The notes beneath the pieces were generated by a model. It searched no databases. It saw nothing but the letters and a program-made list of their open reading frames with translations, and was not told where the DNA came from. DNA of 53,210 nucleotides from Opitutales bacterium (GTDB taxonomy: Bacteria; Verrucomicrobiota; Verrucomicrobiia; Opitutales; Oceanipulchritudinaceae), in NCBI GenBank assembly GCA_020831525.1, contig JAFIGH010000027.1, forward strand, positions 1 to 53,210, given 5' to 3'. Shown here in pieces: positions 45,530-53,210 of this stretch; the first letter of the stretch is position 1, and each line of letters opens with the position of its first letter. Position numbers and translations under genes: made by a program.

Positions 45530-46573
45530 ATGGAAAAGTCACTTGACCGCAAACTGGCGGCCATCCACGCCGACCCGCACGGCTGCAGCGAGTTCATTAT
45601 CGCCGACGCCAAGGACGCCGACATGGGCTTCGGCATCGCCGCGCCGGGCCCCCAACGCGACGCCTGCCCACACGGCTATGACAAATCGGAGGGGTGCTAC
45701 AAGACCCTCGAAGACTACCGCCGCCAGATTCGCGACGTCGTTGCCCAAGGCATCGTGGACATCGTTCTCCTCTCGGCTTCAAACCTCGAAAAAATGGCCA
45801 TCGAGGAACGCATCTTCGAGGATTCGCCCATAACCCCGGCGGCCCGCGCCAACGACACCTCGGACATCTGGATCGTGCGCGGCGGGCGCTACACCCGCCT
45901 GCCCTCGCGTCCCTTCCGCAGCGCAACCCTCGACCACATCAAATACGGACGCATCACCGACGACCACTCGCAACCGGTGATCGGCGCGGACCTCGGGCTC
46001 TACTCTGTGACCTTTTCCAACGACCTCGACGCCGACTGGAAGATCCTGCAGGAATACCATGACTTCCGCATCGAGGCCGAGTGCAAGGGCTTCCGCCACT
46101 TCCTCGAGTGCTTCAACCCGAACGTGGATCCCGGTTTCGACCGGCGCAAAGTCGGCGGATTTCTCAATGACCACATTATCCGCACCCTCGCCGGCATCAC
46201 CTCGCGGGGCCGTCCGGTCTTCCTCAAAATCCCTTACAACGGCCCGGGGCCGCTCGAAGAGCTGGCGGCCTACGACCCGCAGTTGATCATCGGCATCCTC
46301 GGTGGCGGCGCGGGCACAACCCTCGATGCCTTCCAGCTCATTCACGACGCGAAAAAATACGGCGCGCGCGTGGCCCTCTACGGGCGCAAAATCAACCTGT
46401 CGGAGCATCCCCTCGCCTTTATTGAAATGCTGCGCCGCATCGTCGACGGCCAGCTCAGCCCCAAGGAAGCCGTCAAGGCCTATCACGACATCCTGCAGCG
46501 CGAAGGCATTAAACCCATCCGTCCGCTGCGCTCCGATCTGAACCTCACGGACAACCTCCTCAGCTACGGTTGA
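45530..46573 (+). CDS. Aldolase-like (beta/alpha)8 barrel protein
   Basis: A 347-residue soluble protein. FIIADAKDADMGFG opens it, DIVLLSASNLEKMAIEERIF follows, FLKIPYNGPGPLEELAAYDP (near 224) has a lysine in a position like the Schiff-base lysine of class I aldolases, and ILGGGAGTTLDAFQL then ALYGRKINLSEHPLAFIEML (near 282) resembles the end of DeoC/FbaB barrels. The exact family is not recognised; I would call it a class-I-aldolase-like protein. It lies near the sugar isomerase gene in the same orientation. The enzymatic activity is inference. Confidence 0.6.
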   Translation: MEKSLDRKLAAIHADPHGCSEFIIADAKDADMGFGIAAPGPQRDACPHGYDKSEGCYKTLEDYRRQIRDVVAQGIVDIVLLSASNLEKMAIEERIFEDSPITPAARANDTSDIWIVRGGRYTRLPSRPFRSATLDHIKYGRITDDHSQPVIGADLGLYSVTFSNDLDADWKILQEYHDFRIEAECKGFRHFLECFNPNVDPGFDRRKVGGFLNDHIIRTLAGITSRGRPVFLKIPYNGPGPLEELAAYDPQLIIGILGGGAGTTLDAFQLIHDAKKYGARVALYGRKINLSEHPLAFIEMLRRIVDGQLSPKEAVKAYHDILQREGIKPIRPLRSDLNLTDNLLSYG

Positions 46574-46626
46574 GAAGCGGGTCGCGCGGCAGTGGCGAGC
46601 TTATCCGAGCGCCACGGGAAGCAGGC

Positions 46627-46800
46627 CTACACCTCGGCGGACTGCGCTTTGCGCTCCTCGCGCCGCGCGTGGAGACCGCTGGAGAGGTGTTTCTTGCGGC
46701 GCTTCGCGAGTTCCCGCTGGCGGCGGGCATTCGGCTTGGCGCCGGGCTGCTTGGTCTTGGCACGGCGCTTGCCGTAGAAGGGTTGGGATCGTCCGGACAT
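46627..46800 (-). CDS. Small highly basic protein, predicted
   Basis: A 57-residue ORF starting MSGRSQPFYGKRRAKTKQ and rich in Arg and Lys (KRRKKHLSSGLHARREERK), resembling small ribosome-associated or nucleic-acid-binding proteins. It is on the opposite strand between the aldolase-like gene and trpE. The ATG is the first in this frame with a compact body, though the frame is open further upstream inside the trpE shadow. No family is recognised. Medium-low confidence that it is expressed. Confidence 0.4.
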   Translation of the reverse strand: MSGRSQPFYGKRRAKTKQPGAKPNARRQRELAKRRKKHLSSGLHARREERKAQSAEV

Positions 46801-46929
46801 GGTGCTGGATTGAATGGATGAAAACCGGGGAGACTGCCTGCCGCGTCCCGCCCGTGGCGAGAAAAAAAGCGGGGCGGCGGCGCAAGTTTTGGCGTTGCGC
46901 GCCCGCAGGCGATGCGCACGCTCCCGCCA

Positions 46930-48441
46930 ATGCGATTTTCGCCGTCCAAAGAAGCGTTCCGCGCTCTCGCCCGCGAAGGGAACCTCATCCCCGTGACGAC
47001 CGACCTCATGGCCGATTTCGAGACGCCTGTCTCCGTCTACTCCAAGCTCAAGGCGTCGGGTCCGGCCTTCCTCCTTGAATCCATCGAGGGCGGCGCCAAA
47101 GTAAACCGCTACTCCTTCATCGGCTGCAACCCGCGCGTTACCATCGAAGCGCGCACCGGAGGCGAGACAACGATCACACGGCGCGACGGCAGCCGCGAAA
47201 CCCTCCCCACCCCACCCGATCCGCTCACCCTCGTGGAACGCGAGATGGCGCCCTTCCGCCCCGTGCACCTGCCCGACATGCCCCGTTTTATCGGCGGTGC
47301 CGTCGGCTTTCTGGGCTACGACTACATCCACTGCGTCGAGCCCACCGTCCCCCTCGCGGAACGTGATGTCCTCGGCATGCCCACCCTCCACTTTGTCATC
47401 TCCGACACGCTCGTCATTTTTGACCGCGCCCGCCAGACCCTCCGCCTCCTCGTCAACGCCCGCGTCGACGACCCGGCGAAAGCGGACGAAGCCTACGAAA
47501 CCGCCCTCGACGCCCTCCGCGGTCTCTCCGCCACCCTCGCGAAGGGGCGCGAGGTTCCCACCATCCCCGTCGATAACGCGCCGCCCATCGATCCGCCGGG
47601 CGGGAATTTCACTCAACCCGACTTCGAAGGCATGGTGGACCGCTGCAAAGAGTACATCCGCGCCGGCGATGTCATCCAGGTCGTGGGCAGCCAACGCTTC
47701 GAAAAGGACTTCGCGCGCTCCCCGCTCGACCTCTACCGTGCGCTGCGCGTCGTCAATCCCTCGCCCTACATGTTTCTCTACGATCCGGGGTCTTTTGCCC
47801 TCGTCGGTGCCTCGCCCGAGGTCCATGTGCGGCTCACCGACGGACTCGCGGAGATGCGGCCCATCGCCGGCACCCGCCCCCGTGGCGCCACCGCGGCAGA
47901 GGATCTCGCCCACGAAAAGGATCTTCTCGCCGACGAAAAAGAACGCGCCGAACACCTCATGCTCGTCGATCTCGCGCGCAACGACCTCGGCCGCGTCTGC
48001 CGCTACGGCAGCGTCACGGTGCCCGAATACATGATCGTCGAGCGCTACTCCCATGTCATGCACATCGTCTCCCAGGTGGAGGGACGCATCGACCCGGACC
48101 GCAGCGCCTACGACCTCATGCGCGCCACCTTTCCCGCCGGCACCGTGAGCGGCGCGCCCAAAATCCGCGCCATGCAGATTATCGCCGAACAGGAGCGCGA
48201 ACTGCGCGGCCCCTACGCCGGAGCGCTCTGCTATTTCAGCTACGACGGCAACGTCGACAGTTGCATCGCCATCCGCACCGCTCTCCTCAAGGACGGGCGC
48301 ATCTACATACAGAGCGGGGCGGGTCTCGTGGCCGACTCCGTGCCCGCCAGCGAATATCTGGAGACCGTCAACAAAGCGCGCGCCATGTTCAAGGCCGTCG
48401 CCCTCGCGGAGGCGATGCCCGCCCACGGCCTTCCCGGCTGA
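46930..48441 (+). CDS. trpE: Anthranilate synthase component I
   Basis: A 503-residue chorismate-binding enzyme. The N-terminal lobe has SVYSKLKASGPAFLLESIEGG (near 35), and the C-terminal lobe has GSQRFEKDF, PSPYMFLYDPG, GASPEVHVR, PIAGTRPRG, HLMLVDLARNDLGRVC, FPAGTVSGAPKIRAM and IQSGAGLVADS, all typical of TrpE. It makes anthranilate from chorismate using ammonia from TrpG; trpG is not in the window. ATG 46930 (MRFSPSKEAF) is chosen over ATG 46912. TrpE and the chorismatase at 28855-29877 use the same substrate but belong to different folds. Confidence 0.95.
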   Translation: MRFSPSKEAFRALAREGNLIPVTTDLMADFETPVSVYSKLKASGPAFLLESIEGGAKVNRYSFIGCNPRVTIEARTGGETTITRRDGSRETLPTPPDPLTLVEREMAPFRPVHLPDMPRFIGGAVGFLGYDYIHCVEPTVPLAERDVLGMPTLHFVISDTLVIFDRARQTLRLLVNARVDDPAKADEAYETALDALRGLSATLAKGREVPTIPVDNAPPIDPPGGNFTQPDFEGMVDRCKEYIRAGDVIQVVGSQRFEKDFARSPLDLYRALRVVNPSPYMFLYDPGSFALVGASPEVHVRLTDGLAEMRPIAGTRPRGATAAEDLAHEKDLLADEKERAEHLMLVDLARNDLGRVCRYGSVTVPEYMIVERYSHVMHIVSQVEGRIDPDRSAYDLMRATFPAGTVSGAPKIRAMQIIAEQERELRGPYAGALCYFSYDGNVDSCIAIRTALLKDGRIYIQSGAGLVADSVPASEYLETVNKARAMFKAVALAEAMPAHGLPG

Positions 48442-48815
48442 GGACCGGCCTGCCCGAACACTAAGGGAATCCGCCTGCGCGGCGCGCAGGGTGCTGGCAT
48501 CAGCCGATAGACGAAAGCGGTTTTTCCCCAATAATTGGAATAATTCTAATTCCGGGCCGCTCTTAGACGGCGTGCAAAGCGCAAGCCGTCAAAACCCGAA
48601 CATCCCGCGGAATGTCCCGACCGGTGGCACGTTCACCGAAGCGGCGGGCAAGAAGATATTGCCCGCGAATACCGCCCACCGCTCCGGAGAACCGTCCAAC
48701 CTGTCCGCAAAGAGCCCGGCCCATCTTCTGTCGCCCGCTGCCGTCCCACTTTCGTAGTCTCCAACCGAAACTGAACGAACGGTTCCGCATCACCATCAAA
48801 CGCAAGAGATACCTT
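48442..48815 (+). other. Leader/upstream region of the sigma factor gene
   Basis: No gene is convincing here, although the sigma frame is open back to 48612. An AT-rich patch (48530-48553) contains the interrupted palindrome GGAAT(48537-48541)...ATTCC(48549-48553), standing out from GC-rich flanks. It may include the sigma gene promoter or a regulatory site; no clear -35/-10 pair was assigned. Confidence 0.4.
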
Positions 48816-49841
48816 ATGAGTACTGTCACCGCCACACGAAACCGCCATACCGAAATCCGCGTGAACCGCGGAACCGCGCCGTCATTCGACGAAACCGTAG
48901 AGGATGTGCGGAACCTTCCGGCCTCGGAAAAGAGCGCCATCAAGATCTATCTCCAGGAAATCGGCAAAACGCCTCTTCTCAAGCCGTCCGAGGAGGTCGA
49001 ACTCGCCGCCCTCATCCAGAGCGGCGACCGCCGGGCGCGGGAGAAAATGATCAAGGCAAACCTTCGCCTCGTGGTGAAGATCGCTCACGACTACGCCAAT
49101 TTCGGCCTGCCTCTCCTCGACCTCATCAGCGAGGGTAACATCGGTCTGATCAAGGCAGTCGAGCGCTTTGACCCGCAGAAGGGCGGCAAGCTTTCCACCT
49201 ACGCCGCATGGTGGATCAAGCAATCCATCAAGCGCGCGCTCGCCAACCAGAGCAAAACGATCCGCCTCCCCGTGCACATGGTCGACAAAATCGCCCGCAT
49301 CCGGCGCACGGCCAACGAACTGGAGGAAGAACTCGGACGCGCCCCCACGGACGACGAGCTGGCGCACGTTCTTGGAATGTCGGTCAACAAAATCGCCCAC
49401 CTCAAGTCGGTATCGGTTCGCCCGACCAGCCTCGATGCGCCCGTCGGCGAAGACGAATCGACCCATTTCGGCGACCTCATCGGCGATGAAAACAGCATTT
49501 CGCCCTTTGACTCCCTGCAGGACAAGAATCTCCTCAATGAACTCAACCGCATGCTCGACCAGCTAGACCCGCGCGAAGCGGAGATCATCCGCCTGCGCTT
49601 CGGGCTCAACGGCCACACGCCCAAAACGCTCGAGGAAGTAGGCGACATGTTCAACGTCACCCGTGAGCGCGTCCGCCAATTGCAGAACATCGCGCTCACC
49701 CGCATGCGCCGCGCCCTTACCGAAAAGGAACGCCAGCGCTCCAAAGAAGAAATCCGCGAAGAGCGCATCCAGCAGGAACGCATGGCCGTCATGCGCGAGT
49801 TCTACGAAACCAACGTAGCCGCGTCCAAAGACGCCAACTGA
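48816..49841 (+). CDS. rpoD: Sigma-70-family RNA polymerase sigma factor (RpoD/SigA type)
   Basis: A 341-residue sigma factor. Region 1.2 begins KSAIKIYLQEIGKTPLL (near 44). Region 2 contains NLRLVVKIAHDYANFGLPLLDLISEGNIGLIKAVERFD and TYAAWWIKQSIKRALANQSKTIRLPVHM, the core-binding and -10 recognition parts. Region 4 contains LEEVGDMFNVTRERVRQLQNIALTRMRR, with the -35 recognition helix-turn-helix. Region 1.1 is short or missing, so this is a compact primary sigma or a group 2 sigma. ATG 48816 is chosen as it follows AT-rich leader sequence. The C-terminal ~40 residues are an acidic/basic helix extension. Confidence 0.9.
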   Translation: MSTVTATRNRHTEIRVNRGTAPSFDETVEDVRNLPASEKSAIKIYLQEIGKTPLLKPSEEVELAALIQSGDRRAREKMIKANLRLVVKIAHDYANFGLPLLDLISEGNIGLIKAVERFDPQKGGKLSTYAAWWIKQSIKRALANQSKTIRLPVHMVDKIARIRRTANELEEELGRAPTDDELAHVLGMSVNKIAHLKSVSVRPTSLDAPVGEDESTHFGDLIGDENSISPFDSLQDKNLLNELNRMLDQLDPREAEIIRLRFGLNGHTPKTLEEVGDMFNVTRERVRQLQNIALTRMRRALTEKERQRSKEEIREERIQQERMAVMREFYETNVAASKDAN

Positions 49842-49886
49842 ACTTTCCCTGGCAGCAAGCACAGCATAGCATAGCAAGCAGTAGCG

Positions 49887-49914
49887 GAGCCCGTCGGCGC
49901 AAGTCGGCGGGCTC
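49887..49914 (+). terminator. Hairpin after the sigma factor gene
   Basis: GAGCCCG (49887-49893) pairs with CGGGCTC (49908-49914) around a 14-base loop that can partly pair itself. It lies 45 bases past the sigma stop. The following bases (TTGCGTG) are not a strong T-tract, so efficiency is uncertain. The remaining stretch to 50003 separates this convergently from aroB. Confidence 0.5.
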
Positions 49915-50003
49915 TTGCGTGCCAGACCGGCAAAAGGGAAACAGAGAAGGACAAGACGCGGTCTTCGCAGACGGAGAGACCCAAAAAAGAATTCGCGGGC
50001 TAC

Positions 50004-51110
50004 CTACCGTGCGCCGCGGGCGAGCCAGAGGTCGCGGATGACGGCTTCATCGATTCCGGACCGGGTGACGGCGCGGCCGGGTGCTTCGAGCACGATGAAG
50101 GTGAGGCGGCCGCCGCGGTTCTTTTTGTCGCTGCGCATGGCTTCGAGGAGCGCGTCGGCGGAGAGCGCCCTGGCCAGCCGGGCAGGCAGGCCGATGGCGC
50201 CGAGCAAGGCTTCCACCCGCTCCGCATACGTGTTCTCTATGAGCCCCAAATGAACCGAAAGCTCCGCCGCGAGCATGAGCCCGACGGCCACGGCTTCGCC
50301 GTGGAGGTAGCTGCCGTACCCAGCCACCGCCTCAATGGCGTGCCCGAAGGTGTGGCCGAGGTTGAGGAGGGCGCGCCCGCCCGAAGCAGCCTGCTCCGTC
50401 TCGTCGGCGCGGACAATCTCCGCCTTGAGGGCGCAGTTGCGCCGGATAATGGAAGGGAGGGCGGGATGCTCCGGACCGAGGCTGCCGCCGAGCGCCTCCA
50501 GTTCGTCGAAGAGCGCGGCGTCGCCGAGCATACCGTATTTCACGACCTCTGCCATGCCTGCGCGGAACTCGCGCTCCGGCAAAGAGCGGAGAAAAGCGGT
50601 GTCGATAGAGACCGCCGAAGGCTGGTGAAAGGCACCGACAAGGTTCTTGCCCGCGCGCAGGTTGATACCCGTCTTGCCGCCGACGGAACTGTCGACCATG
50701 GCAAGCAGCGTCGTGGGCACCTGATACAACCGGACCCCGCGAAGGTAGGCGGCGGCGGCGAACCCGGCGAGATCTCCGATCACGCCCCCGCCGACGGCGT
50801 AGAGCGCGCCCGAACGGTCCACCCGCTCGGTGGCGAGAAAATCGCACACCGCTTCAAAGGTGGCAAAGTCCTTTGAAGGCTCGCCGCCGAGAACTTCCAG
50901 CACGGGAAGTCCTCGGAAAACGCGCTCAAGGACCTCTCCGTGCGCGCCCGCCACGGCGGCGTCGAGGACGACCGCGTCGCGTTGTCCCGCCTCCGCGCGC
51001 CGCGCCGCATCGGCGGCGAGCGCACCACCTTCGATTGGGCCAAAGTGAATTGGATAGGCGCGCGCGCCCAGCTCCACCCGCAGCAACTCGGCATCCGCGC
51101 CGCCGCTCAT
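50004..51110 (-). CDS. aroB: 3-dehydroquinate synthase
   Basis: A 368-residue shikimate-pathway enzyme that makes 3-dehydroquinate from DAHP. ALYAVGGGVIGDLAGFAAAAYLRG (near 99) is the NAD-binding loop, VPTTLLAMVDSSVGGKTGIN (near 125) the DHQS signature, EVVKYGML, RALLNLGHTFGHAIEA (near 248) the zinc-binding motif, and GEAVAVGLMLA. The start at 51110 overlaps the ftsY stop by four bases (ATGA). The shikimate pathway feeds chorismate, used by trpE and by the chorismatase elsewhere in this window. Confidence 0.95.
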   Translation of the reverse strand: MSGGADAELLRVELGARAYPIHFGPIEGGALAADAARRAEAGQRDAVVLDAAVAGAHGEVLERVFRGLPVLEVLGGEPSKDFATFEAVCDFLATERVDRSGALYAVGGGVIGDLAGFAAAAYLRGVRLYQVPTTLLAMVDSSVGGKTGINLRAGKNLVGAFHQPSAVSIDTAFLRSLPEREFRAGMAEVVKYGMLGDAALFDELEALGGSLGPEHPALPSIIRRNCALKAEIVRADETEQAASGGRALLNLGHTFGHAIEAVAGYGSYLHGEAVAVGLMLAAELSVHLGLIENTYAERVEALLGAIGLPARLARALSADALLEAMRSDKKNRGGRLTFIVLEAPGRAVTRSGIDEAVIRDLWLARGAR

Positions 51111-52060
51111 TGGGCCTGCGCCTCCGCTTCGCTGGTTTCGAGGCCGAAGACGGCGTTCGCGTAGTACTCCACGCTGAACGGCTGGAGGTCTTCCACCTTT
51201 TCGCCAAGACCAACGAAGTAAACGGGCAGTCCCAGCTCGCGGAAAATGCCCACGAGCGCCCCGCCCCGGCTGGATCCGTCGAGCTTGGTCACGATCACGC
51301 CGGTCAACCCAAACTCGCGGTGGAATACGCGCGCCTGTTCGATGGAGTTGCTGCCGATGCTCCCGTCGACGACGAGCCATGCATGGTGCGGGCTCTCCGC
51401 CTCGTGCTTTTGCAGCACACGGCGAATCTTCTGCAACTCGCGCATGAGCCCCTCCTTGTTGTGCAGGCGGCCCGCCGTGTCGAGGAGGAGCACATCCGCG
51501 CCGCGGCGCGCCGCGGCGGCGCCGGCCGCGTGGGCGCCGGCGGCGGATTCGGCGCCGTGCTGGCGGGGGGCAAGCGGCCCGCCCCGTCGGGCGCCCCCAA
51601 CCTTAATCTGCTCGTTGGCCGCCGCGCGGAAGGTATCGCAGGCACCGACAATGGCGCTGTGGCCGGCGTCGGTGTAGAGTTTGGCGAGCTTGGCCGCTGT
51701 CGTGGTTTTCCCGCTACCATTGACGCCGACGAGAACGATGACTTCCGGCTTGTGCGCAAAGGATGCAATTTGGCCTTCCGCCCCGTCGAGGACGTTTTTG
51801 AGCACCCGCGCCCCGATCTGCGCCGCCTCGAGCCCGCGCAGCTCCTTGCGTTCCTTGAAGGCCGCGCGGATTTCGCCGATGATCTCCTCCGCCGTCTCCA
51901 CCCCGAAGTCCGCCCCGTAGAGCGCTTCCTCCAGTTCGTCGATGGAGCCGGCGTCGAGCGTGCGGCTGCCGAAGAGTCCGCCGACCTTTCCGAAGATCTT
52001 CTGAAAGGTCGGCGTCGTGCGCTTCAGACCCTCCTTGAATTTCGCGAAAAACGACCGCAT
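51107..52060 (-). CDS. ftsY: Signal recognition particle receptor FtsY
   Basis: A 317-residue SRP GTPase. The N-terminal NG helices contain DELEEALYGADFGVETAEEII. The GTPase motifs are LVGVNGSGKTTTAAKLA (G1, near 113), DTFRAAANEQIKV (G2), LLLDTAGRLHNKEGL (G3) and VIVTKLDGSSRGGALVG (G4). It docks SRP-bound ribosomes to the membrane with Ffh. The A domain is short, and MRSFFAKFKEGLKRTTPTF may be the membrane-binding helix. The segment around residues 153-190 departs from the usual FtsY pattern (the conserved W after IKV is G), possibly from base-call errors. Confidence 0.93.
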   Translation of the reverse strand: MRSFFAKFKEGLKRTTPTFQKIFGKVGGLFGSRTLDAGSIDELEEALYGADFGVETAEEIIGEIRAAFKERKELRGLEAAQIGARVLKNVLDGAEGQIASFAHKPEVIVLVGVNGSGKTTTAAKLAKLYTDAGHSAIVGACDTFRAAANEQIKVGGARRGGPLAPRQHGAESAAGAHAAGAAAARRGADVLLLDTAGRLHNKEGLMRELQKIRRVLQKHEAESPHHAWLVVDGSIGSNSIEQARVFHREFGLTGVIVTKLDGSSRGGALVGIFRELGLPVYFVGLGEKVEDLQPFSVEYYANAVFGLETSEAEAQAQ

Positions 52061-52067
52061 GGCCTCG

Positions 52068-52502
52068 TCAGAGCGTTCCCGCCGACCGCAGCGGACGGTC
52101 AAGCGTCAGTTTGAACTGGTCGAGAATTCCGTTGATGAAGCGCTTGGCGTCGGGATTGGAATACTCTTTCGAAAGATCAATCGCCTCGTTGATGGACACA
52201 ACGGGCGGGATGTCCCGCCGGAACAGCATCTCGTATATGGCAAGCCGCAGAATAGCGAGGTCGATACGCGCCACACGCTGAAAATCCCAGTTCTGCGTGT
52301 ACTGACGGATTACGGCATCGACTTCATCGACTTTTTCCAACGCACCGAAAATCAGTTCCTCGGCAAACGGGTAGTAATCCCGCGGGCGCTCCTTGTTGGC
52401 GAAGAAATCGCGCAGATCGGCGCGAAGGTCTTCGGGGCGGTTGATCGACCACTGATACAAATACTGCATCGCGGCGATCCGGTTGTCGCGTCGCTGGCTC
52501 AT
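52068..52502 (-). CDS. nusB: Transcription antitermination protein NusB
   Basis: A 144-residue all-helical protein starting MSQRRDNRIAAMQYLYQW, then LILDRLRR-like core replaced by DAVIRQYTQNWDFQRVARIDLAILRLAIYEML (near 62), the most conserved NusB segment, and SINEAIDLSKEYSNPDAKRFINGILD (near 104). NusB works with NusE/S10 in rRNA antitermination. It starts one base after the ribH stop, as in the common ribH-nusB pair. ftsY follows 7 bases downstream. Confidence 0.93.
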   Translation of the reverse strand: MSQRRDNRIAAMQYLYQWSINRPEDLRADLRDFFANKERPRDYYPFAEELIFGALEKVDEVDAVIRQYTQNWDFQRVARIDLAILRLAIYEMLFRRDIPPVVSINEAIDLSKEYSNPDAKRFINGILDQFKLTLDRPLRSAGTL

Positions 52503-52503
52503 T

Positions 52504-53079
52504 TCAAAGCTTCCAAGGGTTCTTTCCCGGATCATCGCCGGAAAGCCCCGTCCAATCGTCATCATCGCTTTTCGACTCCGCGTTCATCGCCTCGATCTCG
52601 TCGAGACGCTGGATGAGTCTGCGTTTGATTTCCGCCATCTCAAGGGCACCGAGGGCGAACTCCCGCCCCCGGTTGTGCTTGCCCGAACAACGCGCCTCCG
52701 CCTGCTCGCGCGTCTGCGTCGTGATGATGCCGTTGATGACCGGAATCTCGGTGTCGATGGCCACGCGCTGCAGGGCCGTGCTCGTGCTCTCGGCGATCAC
52801 TTCGTGGTGGCTCGTGTCGCCGCCGACGACAACGCCCAGCGCAATGACCGCGTCAAACTCCCAGCCCTTCGCCAGCATAGCCGCGACATAGGGGATCTCG
52901 TGCGCCCCGGGCACGCGTACCGTCTCGATGTCCTCCTCGTGTACACCCGCCTCGTCGAGCGTGCGCAGGCAGCGCTCCAGCAGGTCGTCGACCAGCCGTT
53001 GGTTGAAGCGCGAGGCGACAATCCCGAAACGGTAGCCGGTGCCCTCGAAATCGGTGGGATGCGGAAGGTCTTCACTCAT
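52504..53079 (-). CDS. ribH: 6,7-dimethyl-8-ribityllumazine synthase
   Basis: A 191-residue lumazine synthase, which condenses ArP and DHBP to lumazine in riboflavin synthesis. FGIVASRFNQRLVDDLLERCL (near 18), VRVPGAHEIPYVAAML (near 54), FDAVIALGVVVGGDTSHHEVIAEST (near 75) and VINGIITTQTREQAEARC (near 113) cover the active site, with the histidines at 'SHHEV'. A ~40-residue acidic, helical C-terminal extension follows the core. It is the first gene seen of ribH-nusB-ftsY-aroB; no FMN riboswitch was recognised in the 131 bases upstream. Confidence 0.95.
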   Translation of the reverse strand: MSEDLPHPTDFEGTGYRFGIVASRFNQRLVDDLLERCLRTLDEAGVHEEDIETVRVPGAHEIPYVAAMLAKGWEFDAVIALGVVVGGDTSHHEVIAESTSTALQRVAIDTEIPVINGIITTQTREQAEARCSGKHNRGREFALGALEMAEIKRRLIQRLDEIEAMNAESKSDDDDWTGLSGDDPGKNPWKL

Positions 53080-53124
53080 GTGGAAAAACCGCCACCATGC
53101 GTCCCCGCTCCAGTCAAGTCAAGG

Positions 53125-53161
53125 CCCCCGCCGCCCCCCCCCCCCGCCCCCGCCCCCCCCC
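53125..53161. repeat. C-rich low-complexity tract, G-rich on the ribH coding strand
   Basis: Bases 53125-53161 are C apart from four G's, with runs of 5, 12, 5 and 9 C. On the minus strand this is a series of G-runs directly upstream of ribH, capable of forming a G-quadruplex. It lies near the window end, so sequencing or assembly slippage is also possible. Confidence 0.55.
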
Positions 53162-53210
53162 GCAGACAAAGGTGCAACCACCCGCCCCGCGGCGGCACGC
53201 GCCCCCGCCC

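Noticed and set aside
46627-48531. 634-codon minus-strand frame over trpE
   Set aside because: Most of it is the shadow of trpE. Only its last 57 codons are considered, as a separate small ORF.
49842-49886. Short direct repeats (GCATAGCATAGC) after the sigma gene
   Set aside because: Only a few short units occur, with no array structure; probably chance.
53080-53210. FMN riboswitch upstream of ribH
   Set aside because: No RFN-element conserved blocks were recognisable; the stretch is dominated by the C/G-rich tract.
1-53210. tRNA, rRNA or CRISPR arrays
   Set aside because: No cloverleaf pattern, rRNA core or regular repeat-spacer array was seen by reading; a covariance-model search would be decisive.

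Overview
The window reads as a chromosomal piece of a high-GC bacterium of the Verrucomicrobiota, most likely Opitutae-like. The signs are a C-terminal PEP-CTERM sorting tail (35446-36084), a neighbouring secreted protein resembling the TIGR02597 family described from Verrucomicrobia, a HUH (RAYT-type) transposase of a kind common there, and typical bacterial housekeeping operons. No rRNA, tRNA or CRISPR array was seen. Assignments come from reading the translated sequence; no database search was run.

Region 1 (1-7.4 kb) looks like an acquired defence island, visibly less GC-rich than the rest. It holds the 3' end of a DUF4145-like gene, a DarT DNA ADP-ribosyltransferase toxin, its DarG antitoxin (macrodomain plus C-terminal domain), a 1095-residue Ski2-like helicase, a second stand-alone macrodomain about 92% identical to the DarG macrodomain, a DUF1828/DUF1829-like protein, and decaying gene remnants. 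The remnants include an ORF with an in-frame amber codon and a fragment of a further macrodomain.

Region 2 (7.4-15.4 kb, minus strand) is housekeeping: an NrdG-like activase, then nusA-infB-rbfA-nrnA-truB-ribF.

Region 3 (about 15.6-33.5 kb) is the most notable part: an aryl-polyene/xanthomonadin-type biosynthetic cluster. A tightly overlapping plus-strand operon encodes a flavin-dependent halogenase-like enzyme, ACP, ketosynthase, chain-length-factor-like partner, two acyltransferases, two hot-dog dehydratases, a glycosyltransferase, a LolA-like carrier, an MMPL/RND exporter and an aryl-AMP ligase. A convergent minus-strand block encodes two secreted proteins and a chorismatase (FkbO/Hyg5/XanB2 type) that can supply a hydroxybenzoate starter. 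A second plus-strand block encodes a B12-type radical SAM enzyme, a second ACP and a full ketosynthase. No ketoreductase, aromatic ammonia lyase or dialkylresorcinol genes are present. A perfect 26-bp palindrome lies between the divergent hydrolase and halogenase genes and is a candidate operator.

Region 4 (33.5-46.6 kb) holds sufU-sufS, two secreted proteins, a DUF3127 OB-fold protein, a pair of Hsp70-family chaperones, the RAYT-type transposase, phosphatidylserine decarboxylase, and a sugar isomerase next to an aldolase-like barrel protein. Region 5 (46.6-53.2 kb) holds a small basic ORF, trpE, a primary-type sigma factor, and the minus-strand operon ribH-nusB-ftsY-aroB. The window ends in a C-rich low-complexity tract that is G-rich on the ribH coding strand.
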